The notes under the pieces are model-generated. The model saw only the letters and a list, made by a program, of their open reading frames with translations, did no database searches and was not told the DNA's origin. Shown piece by piece: positions 1 to 9,261 of a DNA stretch of 64,000 nt. This DNA comes from ZC4RG30 sp035556135 (lineage in GTDB: Bacteria; Pseudomonadota; Gammaproteobacteria; Steroidobacterales; Steroidobacteraceae): positions 1-64,000 of the forward strand of contig DATMFO010000009.1 of the NCBI GenBank assembly GCA_035556135.1, in the 5' to 3' direction. Position numbers and translations under genes: made by a program. Positions within the stretch are counted from its first letter, which is position 1. Each line of letters starts with the position of its first letter.

Positions 1-991
1 GCTCGACCGAATGTTCGTTCATGGCGCGGGCATAGAACGTGACCCGGTTGCGCCCATTCTGCTTGGACTGATGCATCGCGGTGTCTGCGTTGCGTACCAG
101 CTCCCCCGCGTCGACGCCGTCTTCGGGGAAGAGGCAGATCCCGATGCTGGCTGACACCGCCAGGTTCTGGCCCGCCAGCGTCACGGGCCGCAGCACCTCG
201 TGCAGGAGCTGTTCCGCCACCCTGGCGGCGGCATCGGGGCCGGCAAGCTGTTCCAGGACGATGACGAACTCGTCTCCTCCCATGCGGGCAACAGTGTCCG
301 AGTGCCTCACCACCGAGCGGATCCGCCTGGCCACCGTCTGCAGCAGTGTGTCGCCAGCGTCGTGCCCGATGGAGTCATTGATCTCCTTGAAGCGGTCCAG
401 GTCAAGGAAGCAGACGGCCAGGCGCTGGTTCTGCCGTTGCGCCATCTCCAGCGAATTGCCCAGCTGCTGGACCAGCTGCGCGCGATTGGGCAGCTCCGTA
501 AGCGCGTCGAACCGGGCCAGCTGGCGCAGGTGCTGTGCCTGCGCCTTGTATTCGGAGACATCGGAGAACACGCCGATGTAATGGGAGACGCGGCCGTGGG
601 GCTGGCGCACTGCATTGACAGTGAGCCACTCCGGAAAGACCTCGCCATTCTTGCGCCGGTTGCAGACTTCGCCCGACCAGTGCCCCGTTTCGCGCAGCAG
701 GCGCCACATGTCGGCGTGGAAGTCCCGGCCCTGGCGCCCGGAGTCGAGGAATCCGGGAGTCTTTCCGGCCACTTCCGCCGCCGTATACCCGGTGATCCTT
801 TCAAAGGCCTGGTTCACGACCACGATCCTGCCTTCAGGGTCACACACGATGACGCCTTCGCTCATGGAACTCAGCACGGCGTCCCACAGGCACAGGCATT
901 CCTCCGTCGACGGAGCGTGCTTTCCGGGCGAGGCGTCGCGATGGCCTGACCTCTGGTCCGGCTGCAGCGACCTGTGGGGACGTGCGTTCAT
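1..991 (-). CDS. PAS-GGDEF diguanylate cyclase, 3' part beyond the left edge
   Basis: This is the N-terminal 330 residues of a sensor diguanylate cyclase that would make cyclic-di-GMP in the cytoplasm. A PAS domain lies at about residues 37-150 (SEGVIVCDPEGRIVVVNQ, then ITGY). The GGDEF domain follows from about residue 160, starting with FDALTELPNR. The active-site GGDEF is at residues 238-242. An RxxD inhibitory-site motif (RHSD, 229-232) sits five residues before it, so both catalysis and product inhibition look intact. No membrane segment is seen. The ATG at 991 lies 16 bases after the stop of the upstream GspE-type gene, so the two are probably cotranscribed. An EAL domain may follow outside the window but cannot be seen. 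Confidence 0.9.
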   Translation of the reverse strand, partial: MNARPHRSLQPDQRSGHRDASPGKHAPSTEECLCLWDAVLSSMSEGVIVCDPEGRIVVVNQAFERITGYTAAEVAGKTPGFLDSGRQGRDFHADMWRLLRETGHWSGEVCNRRKNGEVFPEWLTVNAVRQPHGRVSHYIGVFSDVSEYKAQAQHLRQLARFDALTELPNRAQLVQQLGNSLEMAQRQNQRLAVCFLDLDRFKEINDSIGHDAGDTLLQTVARRIRSVVRHSDTVARMGGDEFVIVLEQLAGPDAAARVAEQLLHEVLRPVTLAGQNLAVSASIGICLFPEDGVDAGELVRNADTAMHQSKQNGRNRVTFYARAMNEHSVE

Positions 992-1007
992 GACTGGCTT
1001 GCCACCC

Positions 1008-2816
1008 TCAGTCCAGCCGGACCCGGAACACTTCGGCCAGCGATACATGCCCTGATCGCGCAAGGCCAAGCGCCTGGTCGGTGAGTCGCACCATGCCAGC
1101 GGCCACCGCCGCGGCCTCGATCTCCTGGTGGCCTGCGCCCTGCGCGACCAGCTTGCGCAGTGAAGCATTCATTTCCAGCAACTCATAGACGGCCACCCGC
1201 CCTCGCGTGCCGGTGCCGGCGCATTCGGCGCATCCCTTGCCGCGCCAGAACTGCTCATCCTTGCCGACCCCAAGGACCTCGCGGATGCCTTGATCCGGCT
1301 CTTCGGGAACCCGGCAGCATTCGCAGTTGCGCCGCACGAGCCGCTGCGCGAGCACACCGGCTAGCGTGGCATTGACCAGGTAGGGTGCGACACCAATCTC
1401 GACCAGGCGCGTCACGGTCTGCGCCGCGCCATTGGTATGCAGCGTCGACAGCACCAGGTGCCCGGTCAGCGCGCTCTCCACCGCGATCTTCGCGGTCTCG
1501 GCATCGCGCACTTCGCCGATCAGGATGATGTCCGGGTCGTGGCGCAGGATGTTGCGCAGCACCTTGGCGAAATCCAGGTTGATCGCAGGATTCACCTGCA
1601 CCTGCGCGATGCCATCAAGGCGGTACTCGACCGGGTTTTCCACCGTGATGATGTGGAACTCGCCGGTATTCAGTGTCTGCAGCGCCGCATACAGCGTGGT
1701 GGTCTTGCCGCAGCCCGTGGGCCCGGTGACCAGCACCAGCCCCTGGTTGCGGTTGATCAGCTGCCGGAAGCGCTGGCCGTCGGCGTCCGAGAACCCGATG
1801 TCCTCCAGGCGGCGAAGCCCCATGCGTGGATCAAGGATGCGGATCACCACGTTCTCGCCGTGCACCGTCGGCATGATGGAGATGCGCATGTCCACGACGC
1901 CGCTGGGGGCGCGGAAGCGGATCGCCCCGTCCTGCGGCAGCCGATGCTCGGCGAGGTCCATCTCGGCCAGCACCTTGATCCTCGCGACCACTCCCGGCAG
2001 CAGGTTGCGATGCAGCTCGCCGATCTTCACGAGGGCGCCGTCGATGCGCAGGTGCGCGATGCCGCACTTTTCCATCGGACGGATGTGGATGTCGGATGCG
2101 CGGCGGAGCACGGCGTCGGCGAGCAGGGTATTGACCAGCCTGACGATCGGCTTTTCCTGGGCCATTACCTCGATGGACTTGCCTGGAGGGGCCTCCGTCG
2201 GGGTTCGCGTGAGCTGGGCGGCTTCGGCTTCCAGCGCAACATCGCCCATCGCCGGATAATACGTGGCGATCGCCGTGGCGAGATCGTGCGGGTTGGCGAG
2301 CACAGGCTCAAGGGCCATCTGGCAACTGAACCGGACCAGGGACAGCTTTTCGGAATCAGCCGGATCATCGGTGGCGACGACCAGGCGCCCCTTGTCGAGG
2401 AGCAGCGGGAGCACGCGATGTTCGCGCACGACGTGTGCAGGCAGCGCGGCCAGCGCCGCCGGCTCGGCGGCAAAGTCGCCCAGCCTCACATAGGGGACGC
2501 CAATCTGTTCGCCCAGGGCCCAGTACAGGCTTTCCTCATCGACCTCGCGCGCGAGCAGAAGTCGCTTGCCGACTTTCATCACGGGCTCGCCTGACATCTC
2601 CTGTGGCGGCCGGGCCGCCAGGACGCGCTGCAGGCCGGTGTCGTGGATGGCTCCGGCGGCAACGAGCAGCTCGCCGAGCTTCAGCCGACGCGGGCCACGG
2701 GGCTCGCGCAGTCGTGCGCGCAGATCCGCCACCGTGGCAGGTGGCTCGGGCTGGTCGGCTCCGGAGTCCTGGACCCCCGCAACCCGCTCCACCAACTGTC
2801 TCTGCAGAGCCTTCAT
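1008..2816 (-). CDS. GspE/PilB-type secretion or pilus ATPase with MshEN-like N-terminus
   Basis: This 602-residue protein is a hexameric ATPase of the type II secretion/type IV pilus GspE family, acting at the cytoplasmic face of the inner membrane. It shows a Walker A motif (GPTGCGKTTTL), an aspartate box (RNILRHDPDIILIGEVRD), a His box and two CxxC pairs typical of the zinc module. Residues 43-69 and 80-104 fit the RxGxxL...L...L..Q pattern of MshEN cyclic-di-GMP-binding motifs. The ATG at 2816 is chosen because GAGGAG lies just upstream; an in-frame extension to 2891 has no such site. No other T2SS gene is adjacent, so its partner machine is unknown. The next gene downstream encodes a diguanylate cyclase. 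Confidence 0.85.
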   Translation of the reverse strand: MKALQRQLVERVAGVQDSGADQPEPPATVADLRARLREPRGPRRLKLGELLVAAGAIHDTGLQRVLAARPPQEMSGEPVMKVGKRLLLAREVDEESLYWALGEQIGVPYVRLGDFAAEPAALAALPAHVVREHRVLPLLLDKGRLVVATDDPADSEKLSLVRFSCQMALEPVLANPHDLATAIATYYPAMGDVALEAEAAQLTRTPTEAPPGKSIEVMAQEKPIVRLVNTLLADAVLRRASDIHIRPMEKCGIAHLRIDGALVKIGELHRNLLPGVVARIKVLAEMDLAEHRLPQDGAIRFRAPSGVVDMRISIMPTVHGENVVIRILDPRMGLRRLEDIGFSDADGQRFRQLINRNQGLVLVTGPTGCGKTTTLYAALQTLNTGEFHIITVENPVEYRLDGIAQVQVNPAINLDFAKVLRNILRHDPDIILIGEVRDAETAKIAVESALTGHLVLSTLHTNGAAQTVTRLVEIGVAPYLVNATLAGVLAQRLVRRNCECCRVPEEPDQGIREVLGVGKDEQFWRGKGCAECAGTGTRGRVAVYELLEMNASLRKLVAQGAGHQEIEAAAVAAGMVRLTDQALGLARSGHVSLAEVFRVRLD

Positions 2817-2958
2817 GGTTCTCCTCGTGCCGCGGCCGGCATGTGGAGCCATCGTGCTTGAGGCCACGGCACCAGTCCGTGACCCGCGCACCCGTTTATC
2901 GAGACTCAGCGATTCCCCTAGTGAACCTCCGTGCAGGACCAGGAATACGGTGGCCCTC

Positions 2959-3480
2959 TCAATTCATGATCTTCCGCCGGTGGATCAGCCATTCCCCGTC
3001 GCGCTTCACCAGCTCATCCTCATAACGGCCCTGCGCGGCGATGCGGAAGCTGTACATGTCCGGACCACCGTTGACCGTCATCCAGTATGAGCGGTGCGTG
3101 GCGGTCGTCGGGCTGGTGATGTCGATGACGGCATTTGTCATCACATGGTGCATGCTGGGCGGCGGATCATTGGCGGGGTCAGCATCGGCGGAACGCTTGG
3201 CACGGTCGGCCACCATGTCGGTGATGACCTTGCCGATCTCCGCGCGACCGCGATAGACGGTGTCTTCCATCGCAAACTCGGCGTCTTCGGTGAAGGCCGA
3301 GGCGTAGACACCGGCATCGAAGGTGTCGAGCCCGGTGGAGTAGCGCACCAGCGTGGTTTCGATGGCCTGCCGGTCGAGGTAGTTCTGGACCGCCGTCTGG
3401 TCACCGGACGAGGTGCCGCAACCCGCGAGGCTGGCGGCGACGGCAAGGAGGCTGATGCGCACGGCGCGATCGATGTTCAT
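2959..3480 (-). CDS. SnoaL-like (NTF2 fold) lipoprotein
   Basis: This is a predicted lipoprotein of 173 residues. It has a short signal peptide ending in the lipobox LAGC (Cys at about residue 20). A SnoaL/NTF2-like domain follows with the usual opening DRQAIETTLVRYSTGLDTFD and a C-terminal RYEDELVKRDGEWLIHRRK strand pair. The fold is a cone-shaped barrel that either binds small ligands or has lyase/isomerase activity; the substrate cannot be told from sequence. The start at 3480 has AGGGGAA upstream. It is divergent from the next gene across a 257-base gap in which no convincing promoter was found. Confidence 0.75.
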   Translation of the reverse strand: MNIDRAVRISLLAVAASLAGCGTSSGDQTAVQNYLDRQAIETTLVRYSTGLDTFDAGVYASAFTEDAEFAMEDTVYRGRAEIGKVITDMVADRAKRSADADPANDPPPSMHHVMTNAVIDITSPTTATHRSYWMTVNGGPDMYSFRIAAQGRYEDELVKRDGEWLIHRRKIMN

Positions 3481-3737
3481 GTCTTTCGTTTCCCCTGGAG
3501 ATGTCCAGGCAGCGGCCTGGCTGTTGTCATTGTGGAAGGCGTGCTTCCGGGTCGCAGTCTCGCGCCAAAGCTGCCACAGCGCCAGCCGAGGCTGGGCGCC
3601 CCGACCCTTCGCGAGCGCAATTGACCCCCGGGGTGATAACCGCTCCCGCGCCGACTTCTCCATCGCGTTGTTGCGAGGCCGCGACCGGCTAGTAGTCTCT
3701 GGCGCAACAGTCGGCAGTTCTTTTCGGGGGAGTCCAG

Positions 3738-4100
3738 ATGAAAATCTTCAAGGCGTCAGTCCTGCTGGTCGCAATGCTGGGTTCGGCGGTGGCGTCGGCT
3801 GCCGGCATAGACGGCAAGTGGTCCGGCACGGTGGGTGAGTCGCAGATCACCTTCGAGTTCAAGACCCAGGGCGAGAAGGTGACCGGCACGCTGGACAACG
3901 CCGCCCAGCCCGGCGCGGTGGAACTCAAGGATGTGAAGGTGAAGGGGGACGAGGTCTCCTTCCACGTGCTGCGCAACCTGAACAATGCCGAAACGAAGGT
4001 GGAGTGGACCGGCAAGCTCGCAGGCGATGAATTGAAGCTCCAGCGCGGTGCGGTGGCCGGCAATGCGGTGGCCGAGGTGGTGGCGAAGCGGGTGAAATAG
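3738..4100 (+). CDS. small secreted beta-rich protein of unknown function
   Basis: This 120-residue protein begins with a clear Sec signal peptide (MKIFKASVLLVAMLGSAVAS, cleavage near AAG). The mature part is a run of alternating strands starting GIDGKWSGTV and containing QGEKVTGTLDN. This pattern is common in small periplasmic proteins with a lipocalin- or META-like barrel. GGGGGAG lies 7 bases before the ATG. It faces the DUF4157-like gene convergently. No specific function can be assigned. Confidence 0.7.
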   Translation: MKIFKASVLLVAMLGSAVASAAGIDGKWSGTVGESQITFEFKTQGEKVTGTLDNAAQPGAVELKDVKVKGDEVSFHVLRNLNNAETKVEWTGKLAGDELKLQRGAVAGNAVAEVVAKRVK

Positions 4101-4132
4101 CCCGCATCACGCCTGCTCAGGCGTCGGCGGGC
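4100..4132. terminator. nested hairpin between convergent genes
   Basis: An outer GCCCGC/GCGGGC pair encloses a perfect inner hairpin, ACGCCTG-CT-CAGGCGT at 4109-4124. It spans the two stop codons of the convergent genes. There is no clear T tract on either strand, so termination is inferred from position and symmetry only. Confidence 0.4.
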
Positions 4133-4557
4133 CTGTGGCTGTCCGCCAGGTGCCCGTCGCAGGCGTGCCCTGCTGCCGCAAGGTCGCGCGCAATCCGCTG
4201 CTGCACACTGCGCGCGGCGATCTCCAGTGGGCTGTCCCGGTACCCATGGCGGGCATAGGACAGCAGGAAACTCAGCCAGGTCGCGCCGCGGCGATACTGG
4301 CCCACGTGAACCAGCTCGTGTCCCAGCAGCGCGAGGCCCTTCGCCGTGCGGGGCGTGTAGGTGCCCGGCCGGAAGTACACATGGTTGCCCCGCGCGATGC
4401 CTATGTAGCGACGCGGCAGGTAGCGTGGCACGACGCCGTCATGGATCCGCACGTTTTCCAGGTCAGCCTGCGGAATGTAGGGCCGCAGCGCTTGCACCTC
4501 CTCATCCGTGAGGGGGCGCGCTGAGGCGCCCGATGCCGGCTCAGCGGCCGTGCGCAC
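4117..4557 (-). CDS. DUF4157-like protein with HELVH metal-binding motif
   Basis: This 146-residue protein contains GLALLGHELVHVGQYRRG at about residues 74-91, the zinc-peptidase-like HExxH motif of DUF4157 proteins. N-terminal strands (LENVRIHDGVVPRYLPRRY) come before it. There is no signal peptide. DUF4157 modules are often found in toxin or scaffold proteins, and the free-standing short form is of unknown role. The GTG start at 4557 overlaps the end of the upstream MFS gene by 17 bases, so it is probably the last gene of the trp-MFS transcription unit. Confidence 0.7.
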   Translation of the reverse strand: MRTAAEPASGASARPLTDEEVQALRPYIPQADLENVRIHDGVVPRYLPRRYIGIARGNHVYFRPGTYTPRTAKGLALLGHELVHVGQYRRGATWLSFLLSYARHGYRDSPLEIAARSVQQRIARDLAAAGHACDGHLADSHRPADA

Positions 4558-5758
4558 GCAGCGCCACCCCCGCTCGCCAGGCGAACCACGCCACCACGCT
4601 GCCGGCCAGCGAGATCACCGCCAGGTACTGCAGGTTGCCGTCAAGCATGGGCGCCACCATGCCCATCACGATGGCGCCGATGCCCAGCGCCACGAAGGAC
4701 TGCACCGAGGCCGCCGCGCCCCGCGCCTCCGGATGCATGTCGATCATCTCCAGCGACAGCACCGGATAGGTGAGCTGGGCACCCAGGGCCATGGCGAACC
4801 ACAGCAACTGCACGAGGAAGATGGGCACCTCGCCCGGCAGCGCGTGCGCCAGCGCACCGATGCCCGCCGAAGCGCACAGCAGCGCAAAGCCGATGCGCAG
4901 CTGCATGTCGCGCTCCACAGTGCCGGCCATGCGGCCGCTCATGAACGAGGAGATCATGAAGCCGGCAACGATGGGCAGGAAGATGTAATGGAACTGCGTT
5001 TCCTTCAGTCCCCAGCGGTCCAGGATGATGGCGGGGGCCGACCCCACGTAGATGAACAGCGACGCAATGGCCAGCGCGGCGGAAAGCGCCATCAGGAAGA
5101 ATGCCGGGCCGCTGGCCACGCGCCAGCAGTTGCTGATCAGTGCGCCGACGCGGAACGGCGTGCGCCGTTCAGGCGGATGGGTCTCGGGCAGCAGCAGGAA
5201 GCAGGTGACCATCAGCACCCCGCCCATCACCACCAGCATGCCGAACACCCAGCGCCAGCCCAGCGACACGTGCACCCAGCCACCGATCACCGGCGCGACA
5301 GCCGGCGCCAGCGAGAACACCAGCATCATGCTGCTCATCAGCTTCTGTGCGTTCGGCCCGTCGAACATGTCGCGCACCACTGCGCGCGCAACGGTGGGGC
5401 CGATGCCCGCAGCCAGTCCCTGCAGCACGCGGCAGAAGAGCAACGCACCGAAGCTGGGGGCGAGGAAGCAGCCGAGTGAACCGGCCGTGTAGAGCACCAG
5501 CCCGCCGATCACCACGCGCCGCCGTCCCAGCGCGTCGGAGAGCGGACCATGCACCAGCGCAAAGCAGGCGAAGGGCAGCAGGTACGCGGTGATGATCTGC
5601 TGCACCTTCCAGTCACTGATGCCGTATTCCGCCGCGATGGTGGGGAAGGACGGCAGGAAGGTGTCGATGGACAGCGGACTGATCATCGACAGGCTGGCGA
5701 GCATCAACGTGATGCCCAACGCGGGTGCGCCGCGTGAATTGGCGGTCCTGATTCTCAA
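4541..5758 (-). CDS. Bcr/CflA-family MFS drug exporter
   Basis: This is a 12-segment major facilitator of about 405 residues in the inner membrane. It shows the Bcr/CflA opening MISPLSIDTFLPSFPTIA. The loop 2-3 signature is GPLSDALGRRRVVIGG. The motif C region is APAVAPVIGGW. Members export drugs or small polar compounds by proton antiport, and the substrate here is unknown. Its TTG at 5758 lies 20 bases after the trpA stop, so it may be read through from the trp operon. An internal ATG at 5704 would drop 18 residues and cut close to the first membrane segment, so the TTG is preferred with moderate certainty. Confidence 0.82.
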   Translation of the reverse strand: MRIRTANSRGAPALGITLMLASLSMISPLSIDTFLPSFPTIAAEYGISDWKVQQIITAYLLPFACFALVHGPLSDALGRRRVVIGGLVLYTAGSLGCFLAPSFGALLFCRVLQGLAAGIGPTVARAVVRDMFDGPNAQKLMSSMMLVFSLAPAVAPVIGGWVHVSLGWRWVFGMLVVMGGVLMVTCFLLLPETHPPERRTPFRVGALISNCWRVASGPAFFLMALSAALAIASLFIYVGSAPAIILDRWGLKETQFHYIFLPIVAGFMISSFMSGRMAGTVERDMQLRIGFALLCASAGIGALAHALPGEVPIFLVQLLWFAMALGAQLTYPVLSLEMIDMHPEARGAAASVQSFVALGIGAIVMGMVAPMLDGNLQYLAVISLAGSVVAWFAWRAGVALRAHGR

Positions 5759-5778
5759 AGTGGAGCCCCGGGGAAAGC

Positions 5779-6570
5779 CTACTTTCCGCCGCGCAGGCGC
5801 CGCAACAGTCCGGCCGGCGAGTCTCCCTTTTCCATGGTTTCGATAACCGCAGAGCCCACCACGACGCCGTCCACATGGGGCGCCAGCGCCACCACCTGTG
5901 CATGCTCGCGGATACCGAAGCCTGCGCACACGGGCACCGGGGACAGCTTGCGCACCTGGTCGAGGTAGTCCAGCGTCTCCTGCGCCACTCCTGCGGTGCC
6001 AGCGCTGACGGAACGGCCTGTCGTACCGGTCATCGATACGGCGTACACGAAGCCCTGCGCGTTGCGGCACAGCTGTGCCAGCCGCTCTGGCGGCGTCACC
6101 GGCGTGACCATGCGGATCATCGCGATGCCATGCGCGCCCAGCGCGCGCTCGAACTCCGCGCTTTCCTCGATGGGCAGGTCCGGCACGATGAAACCGCAGA
6201 TGCCCGCCGCCGCCGCGTCGGCGGCCAGCTTCGGCAGGCCGTAGGCCAGCATCGGGTTGAAGTAGCCCATGAACACCAGCTTCGCCTTCACCTTCGGCAT
6301 CGACTTCAGCGTGTCGAGGATCCACTGCAGCGACACGCCCTGCGCCAGGGCCGCGAAGCTGGAACGCTGGATGGTGACGCCATCGGCCATGGGATCGGTG
6401 AACGGCACGCCGATCTCCACCACGTCGGCCTCCCCGGCCAGCGCGATGAGGTCGTCGCGGAAGCGATCCTTCGACGGGAAGCCCGCGGTGAGGAAGGCCA
6501 CCAGCGCCACGCGCTCGCGGCGCACTGCGCGCAACGACTCAGCCAGTTGCTGTGCCGGTGTCTGGCTCAT
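5779..6570 (-). CDS. trpA: tryptophan synthase alpha subunit
   Basis: This 263-residue TIM barrel cleaves indole-3-glycerol phosphate to indole and glyceraldehyde 3-phosphate, passing indole to TrpB. It carries the catalytic Glu of VVEIGVPFTDPMADG and the Asp of FIVPDLPIEE. The phosphate-binding loop VCAGFGIREHAQV is also present. It is the last biosynthetic gene of the operon, and its ATG overlaps the trpB stop. Length and motifs are normal for the family. Confidence 0.97.
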   Translation of the reverse strand: MSQTPAQQLAESLRAVRRERVALVAFLTAGFPSKDRFRDDLIALAGEADVVEIGVPFTDPMADGVTIQRSSFAALAQGVSLQWILDTLKSMPKVKAKLVFMGYFNPMLAYGLPKLAADAAAAGICGFIVPDLPIEESAEFERALGAHGIAMIRMVTPVTPPERLAQLCRNAQGFVYAVSMTGTTGRSVSAGTAGVAQETLDYLDQVRKLSPVPVCAGFGIREHAQVVALAPHVDGVVVGSAVIETMEKGDSPAGLLRRLRGGK

Positions 6571-7814
6571 GCGGCCCCCTTGCCGGCGAGCAGCGTGGAC
6601 TGCAGCGTCGGCATGTCCTTGTCGCCGCGACCCGAAAGGCCGACGAGGATGCGCTTGCCGGGATAGCGCTTCGCCAGTTCACGCGCGCCCCACAGGGCAT
6701 GCGCGCTCTCCAGCGCCGGCAGCACGCCTTCGTAGGTGCTGCATTCCTGCACGCAGTCCAGCGCATCCTTGTCCAGCGCCATCAGGTATTCGGCGCGCCC
6801 GATGTCGCGCAGCAGGGCGTGTTCGGGACCAACGCCGGAGTAATCGAGGCCGGCCGACACCGAGTGCGTCTCCTGCACCTGGCCATGTTCGTCCTGCAGC
6901 AGCAGCGAGTACGTTCCGTGCAGCACACCGGGACGACCGGTGGCCATGCGGGCCGCGTTGTCCCCCAGTCCCGGGCCGCGACCGCCGGCTTCCACGCCGA
7001 AGATCTTCACCGACGCATCGCCGAGGAAGGCATGGAACAGGCCGATGGCATTGGAGCCACCACCCACGCAGGCCACCAGCACATCCGGCAGGCCGCCGGT
7101 GCGCTCCTGGATCTGCACCCTGGCCTCGCGGCCGATGACGGCCTGCAGCTCCCGCACGAGATAAGGATAGGGATGCGGACCCAGCGCCGAACCCAGGCAG
7201 TAGTAAGTGTTGTCCGGGTCGGACACCCAGTCGCGGAAGGCTTCGTCGATGGCCGCGCGCAACGTGCGGTCGCCGCTGGTCACCGGCACGACATTGGTGC
7301 CCATCAACCGCATGCGGCCAACGTTCGGCGCCTGGCGCGCCATGTCCACCTCGCCCATGTACACGGTGCAGGGCAGCCCGATGCGCGCGCAGGCGGCCGC
7401 GGTGGCGACGCCATGCTGGCCGGCGCCGGTCTCGGCGACGATGCGCTTCGCACCCATGCGCCGCGCCAGGATCACCTGGCCCAGCGAGTTGTTGATCTTG
7501 TGCGCGCCGGTGTGCGCGAGATCCTCGCGCTTGAACCACACCTCTGCGCCCCAGCGGCGGCCGAGATTGCGCATGGGCGACAGCGCGGTGGGACGGCCCA
7601 CCCAGTCGCGCAGCTCGCCAGCCAGCTCGGCGCGGAAGTCATCCGAGGGCAGGATGTCCTTCACCGCCGCGGTGAGCCGGTCGAAGGCCGGCACCAGCGT
7701 CTCGGGAATGTAGCGCCCGCCGTAGGGACCGAACCGTCCCTGGCTGTCGGGCAGTTTGCCCGCCAGCAGTTCCGCCAGCAGGCGATCCGCATCGGCCTTG
7801 TTCACAGCATTCAT
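6567..7814 (-). CDS. trpB: tryptophan synthase beta subunit
   Basis: This 415-residue PLP enzyme condenses indole with serine to give tryptophan. The PLP lysine lies in KREDLAHTGAHKINN and the phosphate-binding loop is CVGGGSNAIG. The ATG at 7814 overlaps the trpF stop (ATGA). Open reading continues upstream in the same frame, but that stretch is only a shadow of trpF. The sequence is of the TrpB1 type. Confidence 0.97.
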   Translation of the reverse strand: MNAVNKADADRLLAELLAGKLPDSQGRFGPYGGRYIPETLVPAFDRLTAAVKDILPSDDFRAELAGELRDWVGRPTALSPMRNLGRRWGAEVWFKREDLAHTGAHKINNSLGQVILARRMGAKRIVAETGAGQHGVATAAACARIGLPCTVYMGEVDMARQAPNVGRMRLMGTNVVPVTSGDRTLRAAIDEAFRDWVSDPDNTYYCLGSALGPHPYPYLVRELQAVIGREARVQIQERTGGLPDVLVACVGGGSNAIGLFHAFLGDASVKIFGVEAGGRGPGLGDNAARMATGRPGVLHGTYSLLLQDEHGQVQETHSVSAGLDYSGVGPEHALLRDIGRAEYLMALDKDALDCVQECSTYEGVLPALESAHALWGARELAKRYPGKRILVGLSGRGDKDMPTLQSTLLAGKGAA

Positions 7815-8431
7815 GTCAGCTCTCCCATGCCGGCGCGCGCGAAGGCGCCGCGCGCACGGACTACAAAATCCTCGATGAGCGCCGCGCTCTTGCGGCCCGG
7901 CGCCTCTTCCACGCCACTGGACACATCCACGCCGAAGGGCTGCACGGCCGCGATGGCCTCGCCCACATTGGCGGGCGAGAGCCCGCCGGCGAGGATCAGC
8001 TCGCATTGCGAGGCCAGGGAGCGCGCGGCGCTCCAGTCGGCCACCTTGCCCGTGCCGCTCTTCGGTCCCTCGAAGAGGATGCGGCGACCCTGCAAGGCTG
8101 CCGCCGCCTGCGATGACGGTGCGCCACGCAGCACCGGCCAGACAAGCATGCCGTCCGGCACCTCGTGGCGCTGCAGGTCCTGGTGATCGGTCTGCCAGGC
8201 ATCGGGGCGGAAGATGTGGAAGATCTCCTCCAGCATCTCGCTGCCGGGATGCTGCGTCACCGCCACGCACAGCGCGCGGCCGCGTGCGGGACGGGCCAGC
8301 TCCACCGCCTGCGCCGGAGTCACCTGGCGCACCGAGGGGGCGAACACGAAGCCGATGGCATCGACGCCCGCTTCCAGCGCCGCGGCCACGGCGCGCGTGT
8401 CGGTCATGCCGCAGATCTTGATGAAGGCCAT
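7811..8431 (-). CDS. trpF: phosphoribosylanthranilate isomerase
   Basis: This 206-residue TIM barrel isomerises N-(5'-phosphoribosyl)-anthranilate to CdRP. It has the N-terminal catalytic Cys in FIKICGMT and the catalytic Asp near the C-terminus in GVDVSSGVEEAPG. The phosphate loop LAGGLSPANV is also present. It is separate from trpC, unlike the fused TrpCF of enteric bacteria. Both ends overlap neighbours by one or four bases, which suggests translational coupling. Confidence 0.96.
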   Translation of the reverse strand: MAFIKICGMTDTRAVAAALEAGVDAIGFVFAPSVRQVTPAQAVELARPARGRALCVAVTQHPGSEMLEEIFHIFRPDAWQTDHQDLQRHEVPDGMLVWPVLRGAPSSQAAAALQGRRILFEGPKSGTGKVADWSAARSLASQCELILAGGLSPANVGEAIAAVQPFGVDVSSGVEEAPGRKSAALIEDFVVRARGAFARAGMGELT

Positions 8432-9261
8432 CAGCGCGCTCCGCGGCCGGCGGCGAGCATGGCCGCCAGCAGCGCGGCAGGATCGGGCGCCGTCATCAGC
8501 GCGCTGCCGACCAACGCCATCCCGTAACCGGCGCGCGCCAGGCGCGCCGCATCGGCGGCGTCGGCAACACCGCTCTCGGCCACGCGCGGCACGCCGGTGG
8601 GCAGCAGGCCCACCAGCTCCTCAAGCCGGCCCGGCACCACCTTCAGCGTGACCAGGTCACGGCTGTTGATACCCACCAGCAGGGGCACCCCGCGACCGCC
8701 ATGCGCGTCGAGCAGGTCGCGTGCGACGCGGATGTCGGCCTCATCGAAGGTCTCGATGAGCACGAAAACGCCCAGCTTCGCGGCGGTTTCAATGAGGGCG
8801 TCCAGTTCCGCCCGCTCCAGCATGCGCACGATGATGAGGATGCCGCCGGCGCCAGCCAGCCGCGCCTCGGCCACCTGGTAAGGATGGACGAGGAAATCCT
8901 TGCGCATGGCCGGCACACGGCCAGCCGACTGCAGCGCGCGCGCCGCCTGCTCCAGGTGATCCAGCGAACCTTCGAAGCGCTCCGGTTCGGTGAGCACGGA
9001 CACGGCCGCGGCGCCGGCGCGGGCATAGGCCGTGACGCGTGCTGCCACATCCTCGTCACCGCCCTTCAGCTGCCCGACCGCGGGCGAGCGCAGCTTCACC
9101 TCGGCGATGACGTCGAATCCTGCTTCCGAAAGCAGCAGCCGCGGCGGCGGCGGCGAGCTTTCGGCCCACCGCCAGATGTCCGCATCGCTGTGCAGCCGCC
9201 GCGCTTCCTCGACCCGGCGGCGGCTCGAGGCTGCCATGGTGGCGAGGAAATCAGCGCTCAC
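8431..9261 (-). CDS. trpC: indole-3-glycerol phosphate synthase
   Basis: This 276-residue enzyme closes the indole ring of CdRP with loss of CO2 and water. It has the catalytic Lys in VIAEVKLRSPAVG, the Lys of RKDFLVHPYQV, and the C-terminal AESGVADAADAARL loop. One unusual detail is KLRSP where many family members have KRxSPS, a conservative change next to the catalytic Lys. The ATG overlaps the trpD stop. Confidence 0.96.
   Translation of the reverse strand: MSADFLATMAASSRRRVEEARRLHSDADIWRWAESSPPPPRLLLSEAGFDVIAEVKLRSPAVGQLKGGDEDVAARVTAYARAGAAAVSVLTEPERFEGSLDHLEQAARALQSAGRVPAMRKDFLVHPYQVAEARLAGAGGILIIVRMLERAELDALIETAAKLGVFVLIETFDEADIRVARDLLDAHGGRGVPLLVGINSRDLVTLKVVPGRLEELVGLLPTGVPRVAESGVADAADAARLARAGYGMALVGSALMTAPDPAALLAAMLAAGRGAR

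Noticed and set aside
5759..6325. In-frame upstream extension of the MFS exporter
   Set aside because: It overlaps trpA in another frame and adds no membrane segment.
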